Origin: JAFAXD01 sp963760435
GTDB lineage: Bacteria; Pseudomonadota; Alphaproteobacteria; Rhizobiales; Xanthobacteraceae
Direction of reading: 5' to 3'
Assembly: GCA_963760435.1 (NCBI GenBank)
Contig: CAVXDE010000003.1
Coordinates: 47,958-111,957 of the forward strand
DNA length: 64,000 nt
Within the stretch, counting starts at the first letter, position 1. Every line of letters starts with the position of its first letter. Shown piece by piece: positions 1 to 10,066 of this stretch. Position numbers and translations under genes: made by a program. A model generated the notes under the pieces. That model was not told the DNA's origin, did no database searches, and was given only the letters and a program-made list of their open reading frames with translations.

Positions 1-1021
1 CAGGACCAGATCGCCTACGGGTCGGCCATGAAACTCCTCCACTTTCCCTGCCAAAGCTGCGCTAACGCAGATGCGCGTGCCGAGTTGTTTGTTTGCGGAC
101 TCGAGCCGCGCGGTGACGTTGATGGTGTCGCCATAAGCGGTGTAATCGAATAATCGTTCGCCCGCCGAAGTTACCGACCAAGGCCGGCCCTGCATGGGCG
201 CCGATGCGCGTCACACCCAGCGCAATTCCCTTCTGCCGCCAACTCTCGCAGAACCCCTGCGCCCGTTCATCCAGCGCCAAAGCGCAAGCGACCGCGCGCG
301 CGGCATGATCGGCCTGTTCGCCCGGCGCACCGAATAGAACGTGAATGGCGTCGCCGATGATCTTCGCCACCGTTCCGTCATGGGCGAACACGACATCGGT
401 CATGCCGACCAGGTAATCGTTGAGGAGCGGACCAAGAACATCGGGTTCGAGCGTCTCAACCAGCGTCGTGAACCCGGCAATATCGGTGAACAGCGTCGCG
501 ATCTCGCGACGCCGTCCGCGCAATTCGATTGCTTCGCTGTCGCTGGCCAGCCGGGCCGCCAGATTGGGTGAGAAGTAGCGCGAGAGGGAGGCATGCGCGC
601 GTTCCGCTGCCGCCTGCCGCTCCCGCGCCTCGCGCAGAACCTTGATATGCCCGATGGTCTTGGCGATTGTCGCTTCCAGGTCGGGAAAATCGATCGGCTT
701 GGTGAGGAAATCGAATGCGCCGCGATTCATTGCGGTGCGAATGTTGCTCATGTCGCCATAAGCCGAGACGATGATGGTCGAAATCTTGTCCTCGGCTTCC
801 TGCAGTTTTTGCAACAGCGACAGCCCATCCATGCGCGGCATGTTGATATCGGTCACGACCATGTCGACGGTGCCGTTTTCCTTCAATACGGCCAATGCCT
901 CGACGCCATCGCGGGCAAACTGGAACGCGACCGTTCCGTCACGGATCTGATGCCGGAACTTTTGCTGGATCAACACTTCCAGGTCCGGCTCATCATCGAC
1001 CACGAGGATCTGTGACGTCAT
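1..1021 (-). pseudogene. Receiver-adenylate cyclase (class III) response regulator, partial at left edge and frameshifted
   Basis: The N-terminal receiver domain (about residues 1-120) has the acidic pocket (VVDDE), phospho-acceptor Asp in VVTDINMPRMDG, Ser in IIVSAYGD and Lys in FLTKPIDF. A class III nucleotide cyclase domain follows, with metal-binding Asp in LFTDIAGFTT and in KIIGDAIHVLFG. At about position 163 the frame slips: after GNFGG the expected ERLFDYTAYGDTINVTARLE continues in another frame and runs off the left edge. The Lys of KIIGD and the Asp of YGDTIN favour adenylyl over guanylyl specificity. The ATG overlaps the stop of the upstream single-domain regulator (ATGA), so the three signalling genes form one operon. 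The product should couple phosphorelay input to cAMP output. The slip is a single extra base and could be a sequence error. Confidence 0.85.
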
Positions 1022-1408
1022 GCGGCGCTCTCGACCCGCAAATCGATTTCGCTGCGCAGGCTGTCAAAGTCGATTGGCTTGGTGAGCAACGCCTCCGCGC
1101 CTTGTTCGATCGCCTTGCGCTTGGTTTCCGAATCCCCATAAGCGGTGATCATGATAATCGGCACGTCAGGACGCAGGTTCTTGGCCCGCGGCAGCAGTTC
1201 CAGCCCGCTCATGCCCGGCATATTGATGTCCGACAGGACCAGGATGAGCGACTGTTCTCTCGCTTGCCCGATCCGTTCAAGTGCCGCGACCGCCGATTGA
1301 GCAAACTCGATCGCAAAACGGCCCGAACGCAGACTCCCGCCGGAATTGTTGACGAAATAATTGTTCGACGTCCGCCTCATCATCGACCACAAGAATCACA
1401 AGGCTCAC
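1018..1408 (-). pseudogene. Single-domain response regulator (CheY-like), frameshifted near N-terminus
   Basis: A GTG start at 1408 overlaps the TGA of the histidine kinase (GTGA), and its own stop overlaps the ATG of the cyclase gene. The first residues (VSLVILVVDDEADVEQLFRQ) carry the acidic pair. At about 1333 one extra base shifts the frame, after which LRSGRFAIEFAQSAVAAL continues. The phospho-acceptor is the Asp of LVLSDINMPGMSG, followed by the Thr in IIMITAYGD and the Lys in LLTKPIDF. It is about 130 residues when restored, with no output domain. It most likely relays phosphate from the upstream kinase or titrates it from the downstream receiver-cyclase, which closely resembles it. 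The internal ORF with an ATG at 1392 is not a plausible native start because it lacks the acidic pocket. Confidence 0.8.
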
Positions 1409-4400
1409 GTATTTCCTCCGGATTTGACGATGGCTGCTCCAGCTCCGCGCGGCAAGACGATGCGAAACTCGGTGAATTCGCCCGGTGTCGTATCGACCTC
1501 GATAGACCCGGAATGTTGCTTGACGATGATATCGTGGCTCAAGGACAGCCCCAGTCCCGTGCCTTCGCCGGCTGGCTTGGTGGTGAAAAACGGATTGAAC
1601 ATTTTCTCCAGGACCTCCGGCGGAATGCCGGTGCCGTTGTCGCGGATCCTGATTTCGACGCTGTCCCCGAGATTCTTGGTCGCGGCCCGACAGCTTCGGC
1701 TCGTAGGCGCTGGCATGCGGTCTCTGCCATGCGTTTCCTCGCCGCGTAGAAGCCGTTGGATATGAGGTTGAGCAGGACGCGGGTAATCTCCTGCGCAAAC
1801 AGCTCCGCCTTGCCGGCGTCCGCGATCGAACGCACGCTCCAGCGTGATGTTGAAGCCCTGTTTCTCGGCGCGCGCCCCGTGATAGGCCAGGTTGAGGCTT
1901 TCTTCGACCAGGGCGTTGACGTCGACGAGCTGATGCTCGCCCGAGCCTTGGCGCGAGTGCAGCAGCATGTTCTTGACGATCGAGTCGGCGCGCTTGCCGT
2001 GCTGGACCACCTTGTCGAGGTTGCCACGCAGCATGCCGGTCAATTCGGCGATCTCGTTGCGCTTTTCGTCCTCCATCTCGACGTCGGCGATGCATCTGCT
2101 GCAATTCGTCGATCAGCTTCGGCGGACAGCGAGGAGAAATTGTTGACGAAATTCAGCGGATTCTTGATCTCGTGGGCGATGCCGGCGGTGAGCTGGCCGA
2201 GCGAGGCGAGTTTTTCGGTTTGGACGAGGCGATCCTGGGCTGCGCGCAATTCTTCGAGCGATGTTGCGAGCTCGCGCGTGCGTTGCTGCTCCGCCTCGAA
2301 CAGTCGCACATTTTCGATGGCGATCGCCGCCTGGTCGGCGAAGGTCGTTACCAGCTCGATCTGCTTGTCGGTGAACGGCCGCACGTCTATCCGCGTCAGT
2401 GTGAGGACACCGATTGCCACCCCTTCGCGCAACATCGGGACAGCAAGGATCGTCCGGAAGCCACCCAGTCGCTTGGCCTCGGCAAACGTATAGTCCGGGT
2501 CGGCCTGCACATCCGGAATATGGATCGTTTGCTGCTCCAGCAGCGCCCGCCCGGTCGCGGAGCTCCGTTCTGGTTCGACCGGCAAATTCTTGACGTACTG
2601 GGTAAACTCATCCGAGAAGCCGTAAGTGGCGGCACGGAAGAACAGGTCGCCCTTCTGCTGAGCGATGGTGCCTTGATCGGCCTCGCACAGGTGCGCGGCG
2701 GATTCGATGAGGGTCTGCAAAACGGTTTGCAGATCGAATGTCGAGCGGCTGATGACCTTGAGCACGTCGGCAGTTGCTGTCTGCTGCGACAGCGACTCGC
2801 GCAACTCGTTGAGCAGACGCGTATTGTCGATGGCAATGACCGCCTGACTGGAGAAGTTCTGCACGAGCTCGATTTGCTTCTCGGTAAATGGTCGGACCTC
2901 GCGCCGGTAGACGGTCAAGGCTCCGAGTGGCACGCCCTCTTTGATCAAAGGCACCGCCACGATCGAGCGGATGCCGGCGATGTCGACTGAGGGCACGGCC
3001 AACGGGTCGCCGTCGGCGTAACACTGCTCGTCTCGTAAATCGACCACGTGCACCGGCCGCTGGGTATGAAACGCGCGCGCCGCAGGGACCGACGGGCTTG
3101 GCTTGAAGGTCCTGCCAACGCGCCAGTTCTCGCGAAACTCCTCGGGAAGCGAGCCATGCAGTGCGGCCATCCGCATGGTCCCGTCGTTCTGGTGTAGCCA
3201 CACTGTGCCGTAACTGGCCTCGCACAGGCGCGTCGCATTGGCGAGCATGACGTCGAAAACGGGTTCGAGATCACCGGGCGAGCTGGAAATGACATGCAGC
3301 ACGTCGGCTGTCGCAGTCTGTTGCGCCAGCGACTCGCGCAGCTCGCTGAGCAGCCGCGCATTCTCGATGGCGATGACGGCCTGCGAAGCGAAATTGCCGA
3401 CCAGCTCGATCTGTTTGTCGCTGAAGCGTCGTACTTCGTCGCGCATCAAGGTAAACGAGCCGACCACGTCGTCGTCTTTCAGCATCGGAACCGCAAGAAC
3501 GGTGCGGGCCCCGGCGAGATCGACCGCCGCGACGGCGCCCGAATCGGTGCCGTCGAGATAACCCGGAGAGGCGGCGGCATCTTCGATCTGCGCGGCCGCT
3601 TTGGTTGCCATCATTCGGGTGATCAGGGCGTTATTCTTGACGTTGCGGTGCGGATTACGTTTACGCGCCTCCGCCAGCGCCGCTGGCGCGTTGTGCGACG
3701 CGACCAGGTGCAGGCTGTCGCCGTCCCTGCGATAGATGGTGCCAAACTTGGCGCCGCAGATGCGAACGGCATTCTCGAGCATGGCTTCGAACACCGGGTG
3801 GAGATCGCCGGGCGAACTTGAAATGACGCGCAGCACGTCGGCGGTCGCCGTCTGCTGCTGCAGAGATTCGCGTAGTTCGTTGAGCAACCGCGTGTTCTCG
3901 ATGGCGATCACGGCCTGCGCGGCAAAGTTGGTCAGCAATGCGATCTGTTTGTCGCTGAAGGGGCGCACCTCCTGGCGAAAAACCGCCATCGCCCCGACCA
4001 CAGAACCGTCTTTCAGCATCGGCACGGTCAGCAACGTGCGAATGCCGGCAATCTCCACGCCCGGAATCGCCATCGCGTCGCGCGCAAGATAGGCTTCGTC
4101 CCGGCTATAATCAGTGACGTGGTCGGCGCGTCGGGTCTTGAGGACGCGGCTCAATGGATGCAGCGGACCGACCCGCGGTTTCTCGCGTTCCAAATAAGCC
4201 AAGAAATCCGGCGGCAACCCGCGTTGCACAATCAGCTTCAGGCTCCCGTCCTCGATTGCGAAAATGCCGCCGAAACTTGCTTCGCAGATGCGGGTGGCAT
4301 TTTCCAACATGGCCTGGAACACCGGCTGCAAATCGCCTGGTGAGCTTGAGATCACGCGCAGCACGTCCGAGGTCGCCGTCTGCTGTTCAAGTGACTCGCG

Positions 4401-6119
4401 TAGTTCGGTGAGCAGCCGCGCGTTCTCGATCGCGATCACGGCCTGCGCGGCGAAACTCTGCATCAGAGCGGTTTGCTTGTCGTTGAAGGGGCTGATCTCC
4501 CGCCGAAAGATGACAAACCCGCCAATGCATTCGCCATCTTTCACCAGCGGCACGCGCAACACGCTGCGCGCGCCGATGTTCTCAACGAAGGCGACAAGGC
4601 GCGGATTGCGCTGGAGATACGCCGGCGTCTGCCGCATGTCGGGGGTGTACACGATTTCCGGCGACGCCAGCATCTGCACAAGCGGATGATTGGCGTGCTC
4701 GGCGATGACCAGTTCCGAGCCGATTTCAAACAACGGCGCGGTCGTCTCTGCCGGCACGACGCGCGCGACCAGCCGCATGACGTCGCCGTCACGCAACAGC
4801 ATCGTGCCGAACGGCGCGCCGCAGAGCCGCGTCGCGTTGTCCAGCATCGTCTGGAACACAGGAGCAAGTTCGCCGGGCGAGCTCGAAATGACGCCGAGCA
4901 CCTCCGCGGTTGCGGTCTGCTGCGCCAATGACTCGCGCAATTCGCTGAATAGCCGCGTATTCTCGATGGCGATGACGGCCTGGCTGGCGAACGTCCGCAG
5001 CAAGGCGATCTGCTTGCCGGAAAGCGGACCTGGCGTGCGGCGGGCGATGCTCATTGCACCAATGGCCGCGTCGCCCCGCAACATGGGCATCACGGTGATC
5101 GCCGCGTATCCGCTTTTCAGGAAATTATCCACGCCCACGCGCAGATCCCCGGGGGCGCTGGCACCGTCGGAAATATCGATCTCGCGCCGGCCAAGGATCG
5201 CGGCCGCCGTGATGTATTCGCGTGTCAGAGGAAGCGGATAGACAGCCTTGATGGCATCGACGCTGTTCTGGTCCGCGCCGGCGATTGCGGCGACACGGAG
5301 CAGGTCACCATCGGGCAGTGAAATCATCACCGCGGCGCCGGGAAACAGCCGCGATCCGCTTTGCACGATCGCCTCGAAGGCCGGCTGACTGTTTGTCGGC
5401 GAGTTGCTGATCACTTCGAGGATGCCCGCCGTCGCGGTCTGCTGCTCGAGCGATTCGGACAGCTCTCGGCTACGCTGCTGTTCGGCTTCGAACAGCCGCG
5501 CATTCTCGATGGCGATCACCGCCTGGTCGGCGAAGCTTTGCAGCAACTCCAGTTCGGCCGGCTCGAACGGCTGCAGCACGCTGCGGTAAACGATCAGCGC
5601 GCCGATAACGCCGCCTTTGGTCCGCAGTGGCGTGCCCACCATGGTGCGAATGCCGGCGCGGCGCGCAATGGGTGGTCCAGGCCAATCCGCGAACTCGGCG
5701 TCGAGGTTGTCCAAATCGGGCAGATGGATTTGCCGGTTGTCGCGAACCACGCCAGCCGGCAAGGTGCGACCGCCGACGACCGGACGTTTGGCAGGGTCTG
5801 CATAGATTTTGCTGCTGATTTGTTCCGCACCCTGACCGACACCGACCGACAGTCCGAATTGGTCGCCCTCGACAATGCGGAAGGACACGCCGACGGCGTT
5901 GAACAGCCGCGCCGTCGTCTCGGCGATCTTGCGCAGCGAGCCTTCGGCGTCGCCGGGCGAGGCCGCGATGGCGCGCAAAATATCCGAGGTGGCGGCGAGC
6001 TGGTCGCGCACGAGGCCCAGTTGGGCCTGCAGATCGGCTGCTGCAGGAACCGCGCCCTCTCCGCTTGCGGACTTCGACGGCGTCACTCCGGCATTGCTCG
6101 GCTTCATCCGGGCCCTCAC
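1405..6119 (-). pseudogene. Seven-GAF hybrid sensor histidine kinase, kinase part frameshifted
   Basis: Residues 1-1300 hold seven tandem GAF domains of about 170 residues, each ending in a linker of the type LLNELRESLxQQTATADVL followed by VISSSPGDL, a coiled-coil-like spacer repeated almost verbatim. Then come the dimerisation/H-box (GIAHEIKNPLNFVNNFSSLS), N-box (ITRVLLNLISNGFYAARKRM) and G-boxes (IRDNGTGIPPEVLEKMF, GEGTGLGLSLSHDI). No transmembrane segment is seen, so it is a cytosolic sensor. The GAF half is one clean frame. The kinase half is broken at about 2119, 2092, 1822, 1705 and 1685, each explained by one extra base. Restored length is about 1,570 residues. An ATG at 6107 is an alternative start. 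It heads an operon with two response regulators. GAF ligands cannot be read from the sequence. Confidence 0.85.
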
Positions 6120-6371
6120 GTCAGAGGTTTCCGCCGAACCATACTACGAGGCTCCGTCACCGGGGAGGTCCAAGCTGGGGGCATGGATTCAGGGGCCGTC
6201 ATTGTGTCAGCTCAACTCCTCAATCCCGCACCCGACTTGCGTGATAAGCAACATTGCTGATGTCCGATACGGGGCCAGGCGATTAGCGCAAAGTTGTCCA
6301 ATTTTGATCGCCGCTGCTGTGACCCGGCTCACACCGCTCGCGGCGGCGCCTGTGGTTCCAAGTCCCCTCCC

Positions 6372-6387
6372 ATTTTGTTCACAAAAT
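6372..6387. promoter_or_regulatory. AT-rich 16-bp palindrome upstream of the histidine kinase operon
   Basis: ATTTTGT-TC-ACAAAAT is a perfect inverted repeat lying in a short AT-rich patch (6372-6424) of otherwise GC-rich DNA, about 250 bp upstream of the kinase start. It could be an operator. No transcription start is visible, so the role is inference. Confidence 0.3.
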
Positions 6388-6435
6388 ATTCCATTGACAA
6401 AAATATAATTAAAAGAATTATTCCTCTGTTCTCGC

Positions 6436-6630
6436 TTCGGGGGAGCGTTTCTCGAGGACGATCTTGAAGCGGAGCGAGGATGCGGGAAATGTGCGAGTCT
6501 CGGGAGCTTTTCTGAGATCATTCCCGCCACGGTGCGCCGATGGCGGACCGCAACCGGCCTGAAACCCGGGTGCGGCCACGCCAAAAGCGTGGTTCTGGTT
6601 ACGCCGCCATCGGCGCACCGCTCCCCCGTT
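6436..6630. repeat. Nested inverted-repeat element (about 190 bp)
   Basis: A perfect 17-bp inverted repeat (6530-6546 with 6604-6620, CGGTGCGCCGATGGCGG) encloses a smaller hairpin (CCACGC-CAAAA-GCGTGG, 6576-6592). Another 10-bp pair lies outside it (CGGGGGAGCG at 6438-6447 with CGCTCCCCCG at 6619-6628). The whole 6120-6936 stretch contains no convincing gene; the longest ORF across it only reads through this palindrome. It resembles a palindromic genomic repeat or a structured RNA rather than a coding sequence. Confidence 0.55.
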
Positions 6631-6801
6631 CGGGGGCAGGTCAGTCGACGTGGAGGTGACGAGACGGAGGGTGGCCCGGCACCCGTTTCCACCGGGCGAT
6701 GACGCATGTCTGCGTCGGGCTATTTGATATTTGAATCAGATTATCGCGATGTCACCAATGACCGAGACGTCATGTATGCGGGAAGGGTCATCTGTGTATG
6801 C

Positions 6802-6858
6802 GGCCATCCTTCGAGACGCACGCGGGCAGAGCCCGCGTGCTCCTCAGGATGAGGGCTG
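6802..6858. repeat. Palindromic intergenic repeat, family A (CTCCTCAGGATGAGG type)
   Basis: It begins ATCCTTCGAGACGC, has a GC-rich inverted core (ACGCGGGC-AGA-GCCCGCGT) and ends GTGCTCCTCAGGATGAGG. The same termini recur at about 32551-32612 (opposite orientation) and 32635-32686. It is flanked here by short repeats of GTCATCTATGCG type (about 6768, 6897 and 6915) of unknown meaning. Confidence 0.7.
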
Positions 6859-6936
6859 AGTTGCTGAAACGGCCGCATAGTCACCTATGAGAACAACGTC
6901 ATCTATGCGCGGCACGTCATCTATGCGAGTGCGCGG

Positions 6937-9900
6937 CTACTCCGCTGGCCCCAGCCGCGGATGCGCGAAATTCGGCAGGACCCGGCCCCCTGCAGCACCG
7001 CCAAGCCGACGATGCAGGCGATCGAGCAACAGATAGATGATCGGCGTGGTGTAGAGCGTGAGCACCTGCGACACCACGAGGCCGCCGATGATGGTGATGC
7101 CGAGCGGGCGGCGCAGCTCGGAGCCTGGGCCGGTCGCGATCACCAACGGTATGGCACCCAGGAGCGAGGCCAGCGTCGTCATCAGGATCGGTCGGAAGCG
7201 CGTCAGGCAGGCCTCGTAGATCGCCTGCTCCGGCGCAAGTCCGCGTTGGCGCTCCCCCTCCAGGGCGAAATCGACCAGCATGATGCCGTTCTTTTTGACG
7301 ATGCCGATCAACAGGATGATGCCGACGAAGGCGATGATGGTGAGCTCGGTGTTGAACATCATCAGCGCCAGCAGGGCGCCCAGGCCGGCGGATGGCAAGG
7401 TCGATATGATCGTGAGCGGATGCGCAAGGCTCTCGTACAGCACGCCGAGCACGATATAGACCGCAAGCAGCGCCGCTACGATCAGCACGATCTGGCTGCC
7501 GGCGCTTCCGGTGAACGCCCGGGCATCGCCGGCAAACTCAGCGTGAACGGTATCGGGCAAATGCAGAGCGGCGACCGCGTCTTGAATCTGTCCGGCGACC
7601 GCGTCGAGGTTGATCCCGGGGCGCAATCCGAATGAGATCGTCACTGACGGGAACTGCCCCTGGTGATTCACAACCAGCGGCGCCAAACCGCGATCCAATT
7701 TGGCCACGACGGAGAGCGGGACCGGGGTGCCGCCGAACCCGGGTGTGTAGATGTGGGTGAGGTCGGTCGGATCGCGCTGGAACTGCGGATCGACTTCGAT
7801 GACGACGCGATATTGATTGCGCGGACCGTAGATGGTCGAAATCTGCCGTTGGGCGAAGGCGTCGTTGAGCGATGCGTCCACGGCCTGCATCTTCACGCCG
7901 TAGGCCGAGGCGCGCGTGCGGTCGATGGTGACACCGAGCTGCAATCCGCTTGCGTCGCGATCGGTCGATACATCCGCCACGCCCGGCACGTGTTTGATCA
8001 CGTCGACCGCTTTCGGCACCCAGGTGCTCAGCTCATCGAGATCGGCGCCCCACAGCGTGAACTGATATTGCGAATCGGTCTGCCGCCCGCCGGCCCGCAG
8101 ATCCTGGACCGGCTGCATGAACGACATGATGCCAGGCACGTGCGCAAGCTTGGTGCGTAAGCGGTCGATCACGCGTTGCGTGCTCAAGCCGCCACGTTCG
8201 CTCAACGGCTTGAGGCTGAAGAACAGCGTGCCGCGATTGTTCGAGCCGAAAAATGAAGCGCCGCCCACGCCCGAGCCGACGTCGACGACAGCCGGATCGT
8301 CGCCAATGATTGTCGCCACCTGGCGCTGCAACTCGACCATGGTTTTGAACGACACATCGGGCGAAGCGCGGGTTCCGCCGAATACGAGGCCCGTGTCGTC
8401 CTGGGGGATCTGGCCCTTGGGGATCTTGTAGTAGAGGTCGGCGGTCAGGACGACCGTCGACAACATGATCATCAGCGTGATCGCGCGGTGCCGCAGCGCA
8501 ATCGACAGCGTCGCTGCGTAGGCCCGCACCAGCGGATCGAGCACGCTCTCGACCAGGCGGTCGAAGCGCGTGCCGTTGCGGGACGGGATTTCGCGGATGA
8601 AATGCGCGCAGATCATGGGCGTGACCGTCAGGGACACGACGGTCGAGATCACGATCGCGAACGCCAACGTGGCGCCAAATTCCCGGAAGAAGCGGCCGAT
8701 GATCCCGCCCATGAAGAGCAGGGGAATGAATGCCGCGGTCAACGATATGCTGATCGAGATGACGGTGAAGCCGATCTGCTGCGCGCCCTCGATGGTGGCG
8801 CGCAGAGGCGAGTGTCCCTTTTCCATGTTACGGAACACGTTCTCAATCATGACGATGGCATCGTCCACCACGAAGCCGACCGAGACGGCCAGCGCCATCA
8901 GCGACAGATTATCGATCGAGAAGCCGGCAACCCACATGGCGGCGCAGGTGCCGGCCAGCGACAGCGGTACCGTCACGCCGGCCGCAATCGTCGGTGCGGT
9001 TCGCCGCAGGAACAGAAACACGACCAGCATCACCATGGCGATCGAGCCGGCCAAAGTGGCCTGCATGTCATGCACGCTCGCCCGAATGGTTTCGGTGCGG
9101 TCGGTGAGAATCCGCATGTCGATGCCCGCCGGAATCAGCCGCTTGATCTCCGGTAGCAGCGCACGAACGTGATCGACCGTATCGATCACGTTGGCGTTGG
9201 CCTGCTTGGTGACAAACAGCAGGATTGCAGGCTGCAGGTTGAACCAGGCCGCCGATTGGGTATTGCGCGTTCCTTCGGTGATGTCGGCGATGTCCGGCAG
9301 CTTCACCACATTGCCGTTCTTGGCCTTGATGACGAGATTTTTGTAGTCGGCGACCGTGCGCAGCTGGTCGTTGGTGGCGATCGTCTCGGCGCGGGAGCCA
9401 TTGAATTCGCCAAGCGGACCCTGCGCATTGGTGTTGATGATCGCTGTGCGCACGTCATCGAGCGCAATCCCCGCGGCGGCCGTCAGGAGCGGGTTGATGC
9501 GAATACGGATCGCGGGCTGCTCGGCTCCAGCGACCTGGACATTGGCGACGCCCTCGACCTGCATCATGCGCTGCGCCACGATCGAGTTGGCGGCGTCGTA
9601 CATGGTGCTTGCCGGTATGGTCTTCGACGTCAGCGCAATGATCAGGACCGGGAACGCCGCCGGGTTCATCTTGCGGAAAGTCGGCTGCGACGGCAGATCG
9701 CTCGGCAGATCGGTGGTCGCCGCGTTGATCGCCGCCTGCACGTCCCGCGCTGCGCCGTCGATGTTGCGATCGAGATCGAACTGGACCGTGATCGCCGACT
9801 GGCCGAGCACGTTCTGCGACGTGATCTCGGTAACCCCAGGAATCTCGCCGAGCCGGCGTTCGAGCGGCGCCGCAACGGTCGCGGCAATCGTCTCCGGACT

Positions 9901-10062
9901 GGCGCCGGGCTGGCTGGCGGAGACCCTGACGGTTGGCAGATCGACGGTCGGAAGGCTTGAAACCGGGAGGAACATGTAGGCCACGGCGCCGACCAGAAAC
10001 AACCCGATCGCGAGCAGCGTGGTGCCAACGGGCCGGCGGATGAACGGATAGGAGAAGTTCAT
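6937..10062 (-). CDS. RND efflux permease (HAE1/MdtC-like), second of two
   Basis: An inner-membrane proton-driven drug/solute exporter of about 1,041 residues. The first TM (PFIRRPVGTTLLAIGLFLVGAVAYMFLP) is followed by the porter domain, the central TM bundle with the proton-relay Asp pair in GFVVDDAIVMIENVFR, a second porter half and the last TM bundle (GIVKKNGIMLVDFALE). The ATG at 10062 (MNFSYPF) was chosen over one 13 codons upstream because the latter lies inside the preceding gene, whose stop is 4 bp away; the pair is probably translationally coupled. The tandem arrangement behind an adaptor gene matches MdtABC-type pumps, in which two different permeases form a heterotrimer. Substrate cannot be read. 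Confidence 0.93.
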   Translation of the reverse strand: MNFSYPFIRRPVGTTLLAIGLFLVGAVAYMFLPVSSLPTVDLPTVRVSASQPGASPETIAATVAAPLERRLGEIPGVTEITSQNVLGQSAITVQFDLDRNIDGAARDVQAAINAATTDLPSDLPSQPTFRKMNPAAFPVLIIALTSKTIPASTMYDAANSIVAQRMMQVEGVANVQVAGAEQPAIRIRINPLLTAAAGIALDDVRTAIINTNAQGPLGEFNGSRAETIATNDQLRTVADYKNLVIKAKNGNVVKLPDIADITEGTRNTQSAAWFNLQPAILLFVTKQANANVIDTVDHVRALLPEIKRLIPAGIDMRILTDRTETIRASVHDMQATLAGSIAMVMLVVFLFLRRTAPTIAAGVTVPLSLAGTCAAMWVAGFSIDNLSLMALAVSVGFVVDDAIVMIENVFRNMEKGHSPLRATIEGAQQIGFTVISISISLTAAFIPLLFMGGIIGRFFREFGATLAFAIVISTVVSLTVTPMICAHFIREIPSRNGTRFDRLVESVLDPLVRAYAATLSIALRHRAITLMIMLSTVVLTADLYYKIPKGQIPQDDTGLVFGGTRASPDVSFKTMVELQRQVATIIGDDPAVVDVGSGVGGASFFGSNNRGTLFFSLKPLSERGGLSTQRVIDRLRTKLAHVPGIMSFMQPVQDLRAGGRQTDSQYQFTLWGADLDELSTWVPKAVDVIKHVPGVADVSTDRDASGLQLGVTIDRTRASAYGVKMQAVDASLNDAFAQRQISTIYGPRNQYRVVIEVDPQFQRDPTDLTHIYTPGFGGTPVPLSVVAKLDRGLAPLVVNHQGQFPSVTISFGLRPGINLDAVAGQIQDAVAALHLPDTVHAEFAGDARAFTGSAGSQIVLIVAALLAVYIVLGVLYESLAHPLTIISTLPSAGLGALLALMMFNTELTIIAFVGIILLIGIVKKNGIMLVDFALEGERQRGLAPEQAIYEACLTRFRPILMTTLASLLGAIPLVIATGPGSELRRPLGITIIGGLVVSQVLTLYTTPIIYLLLDRLHRRLGGAAGGRVLPNFAHPRLGPAE

Positions 10063-10066
10063 TGTC

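Noticed and set aside
895..1749. Plus-strand ORF of 284 codons across the response regulators
   Set aside because: Antisense shadow of the receiver and kinase genes with no recognisable domain.
6207..6707. 166-codon minus-strand ORF in the gene-free interval
   Set aside because: It reads straight through the nested inverted repeats; no ribosome site and composition unlike real proteins here.
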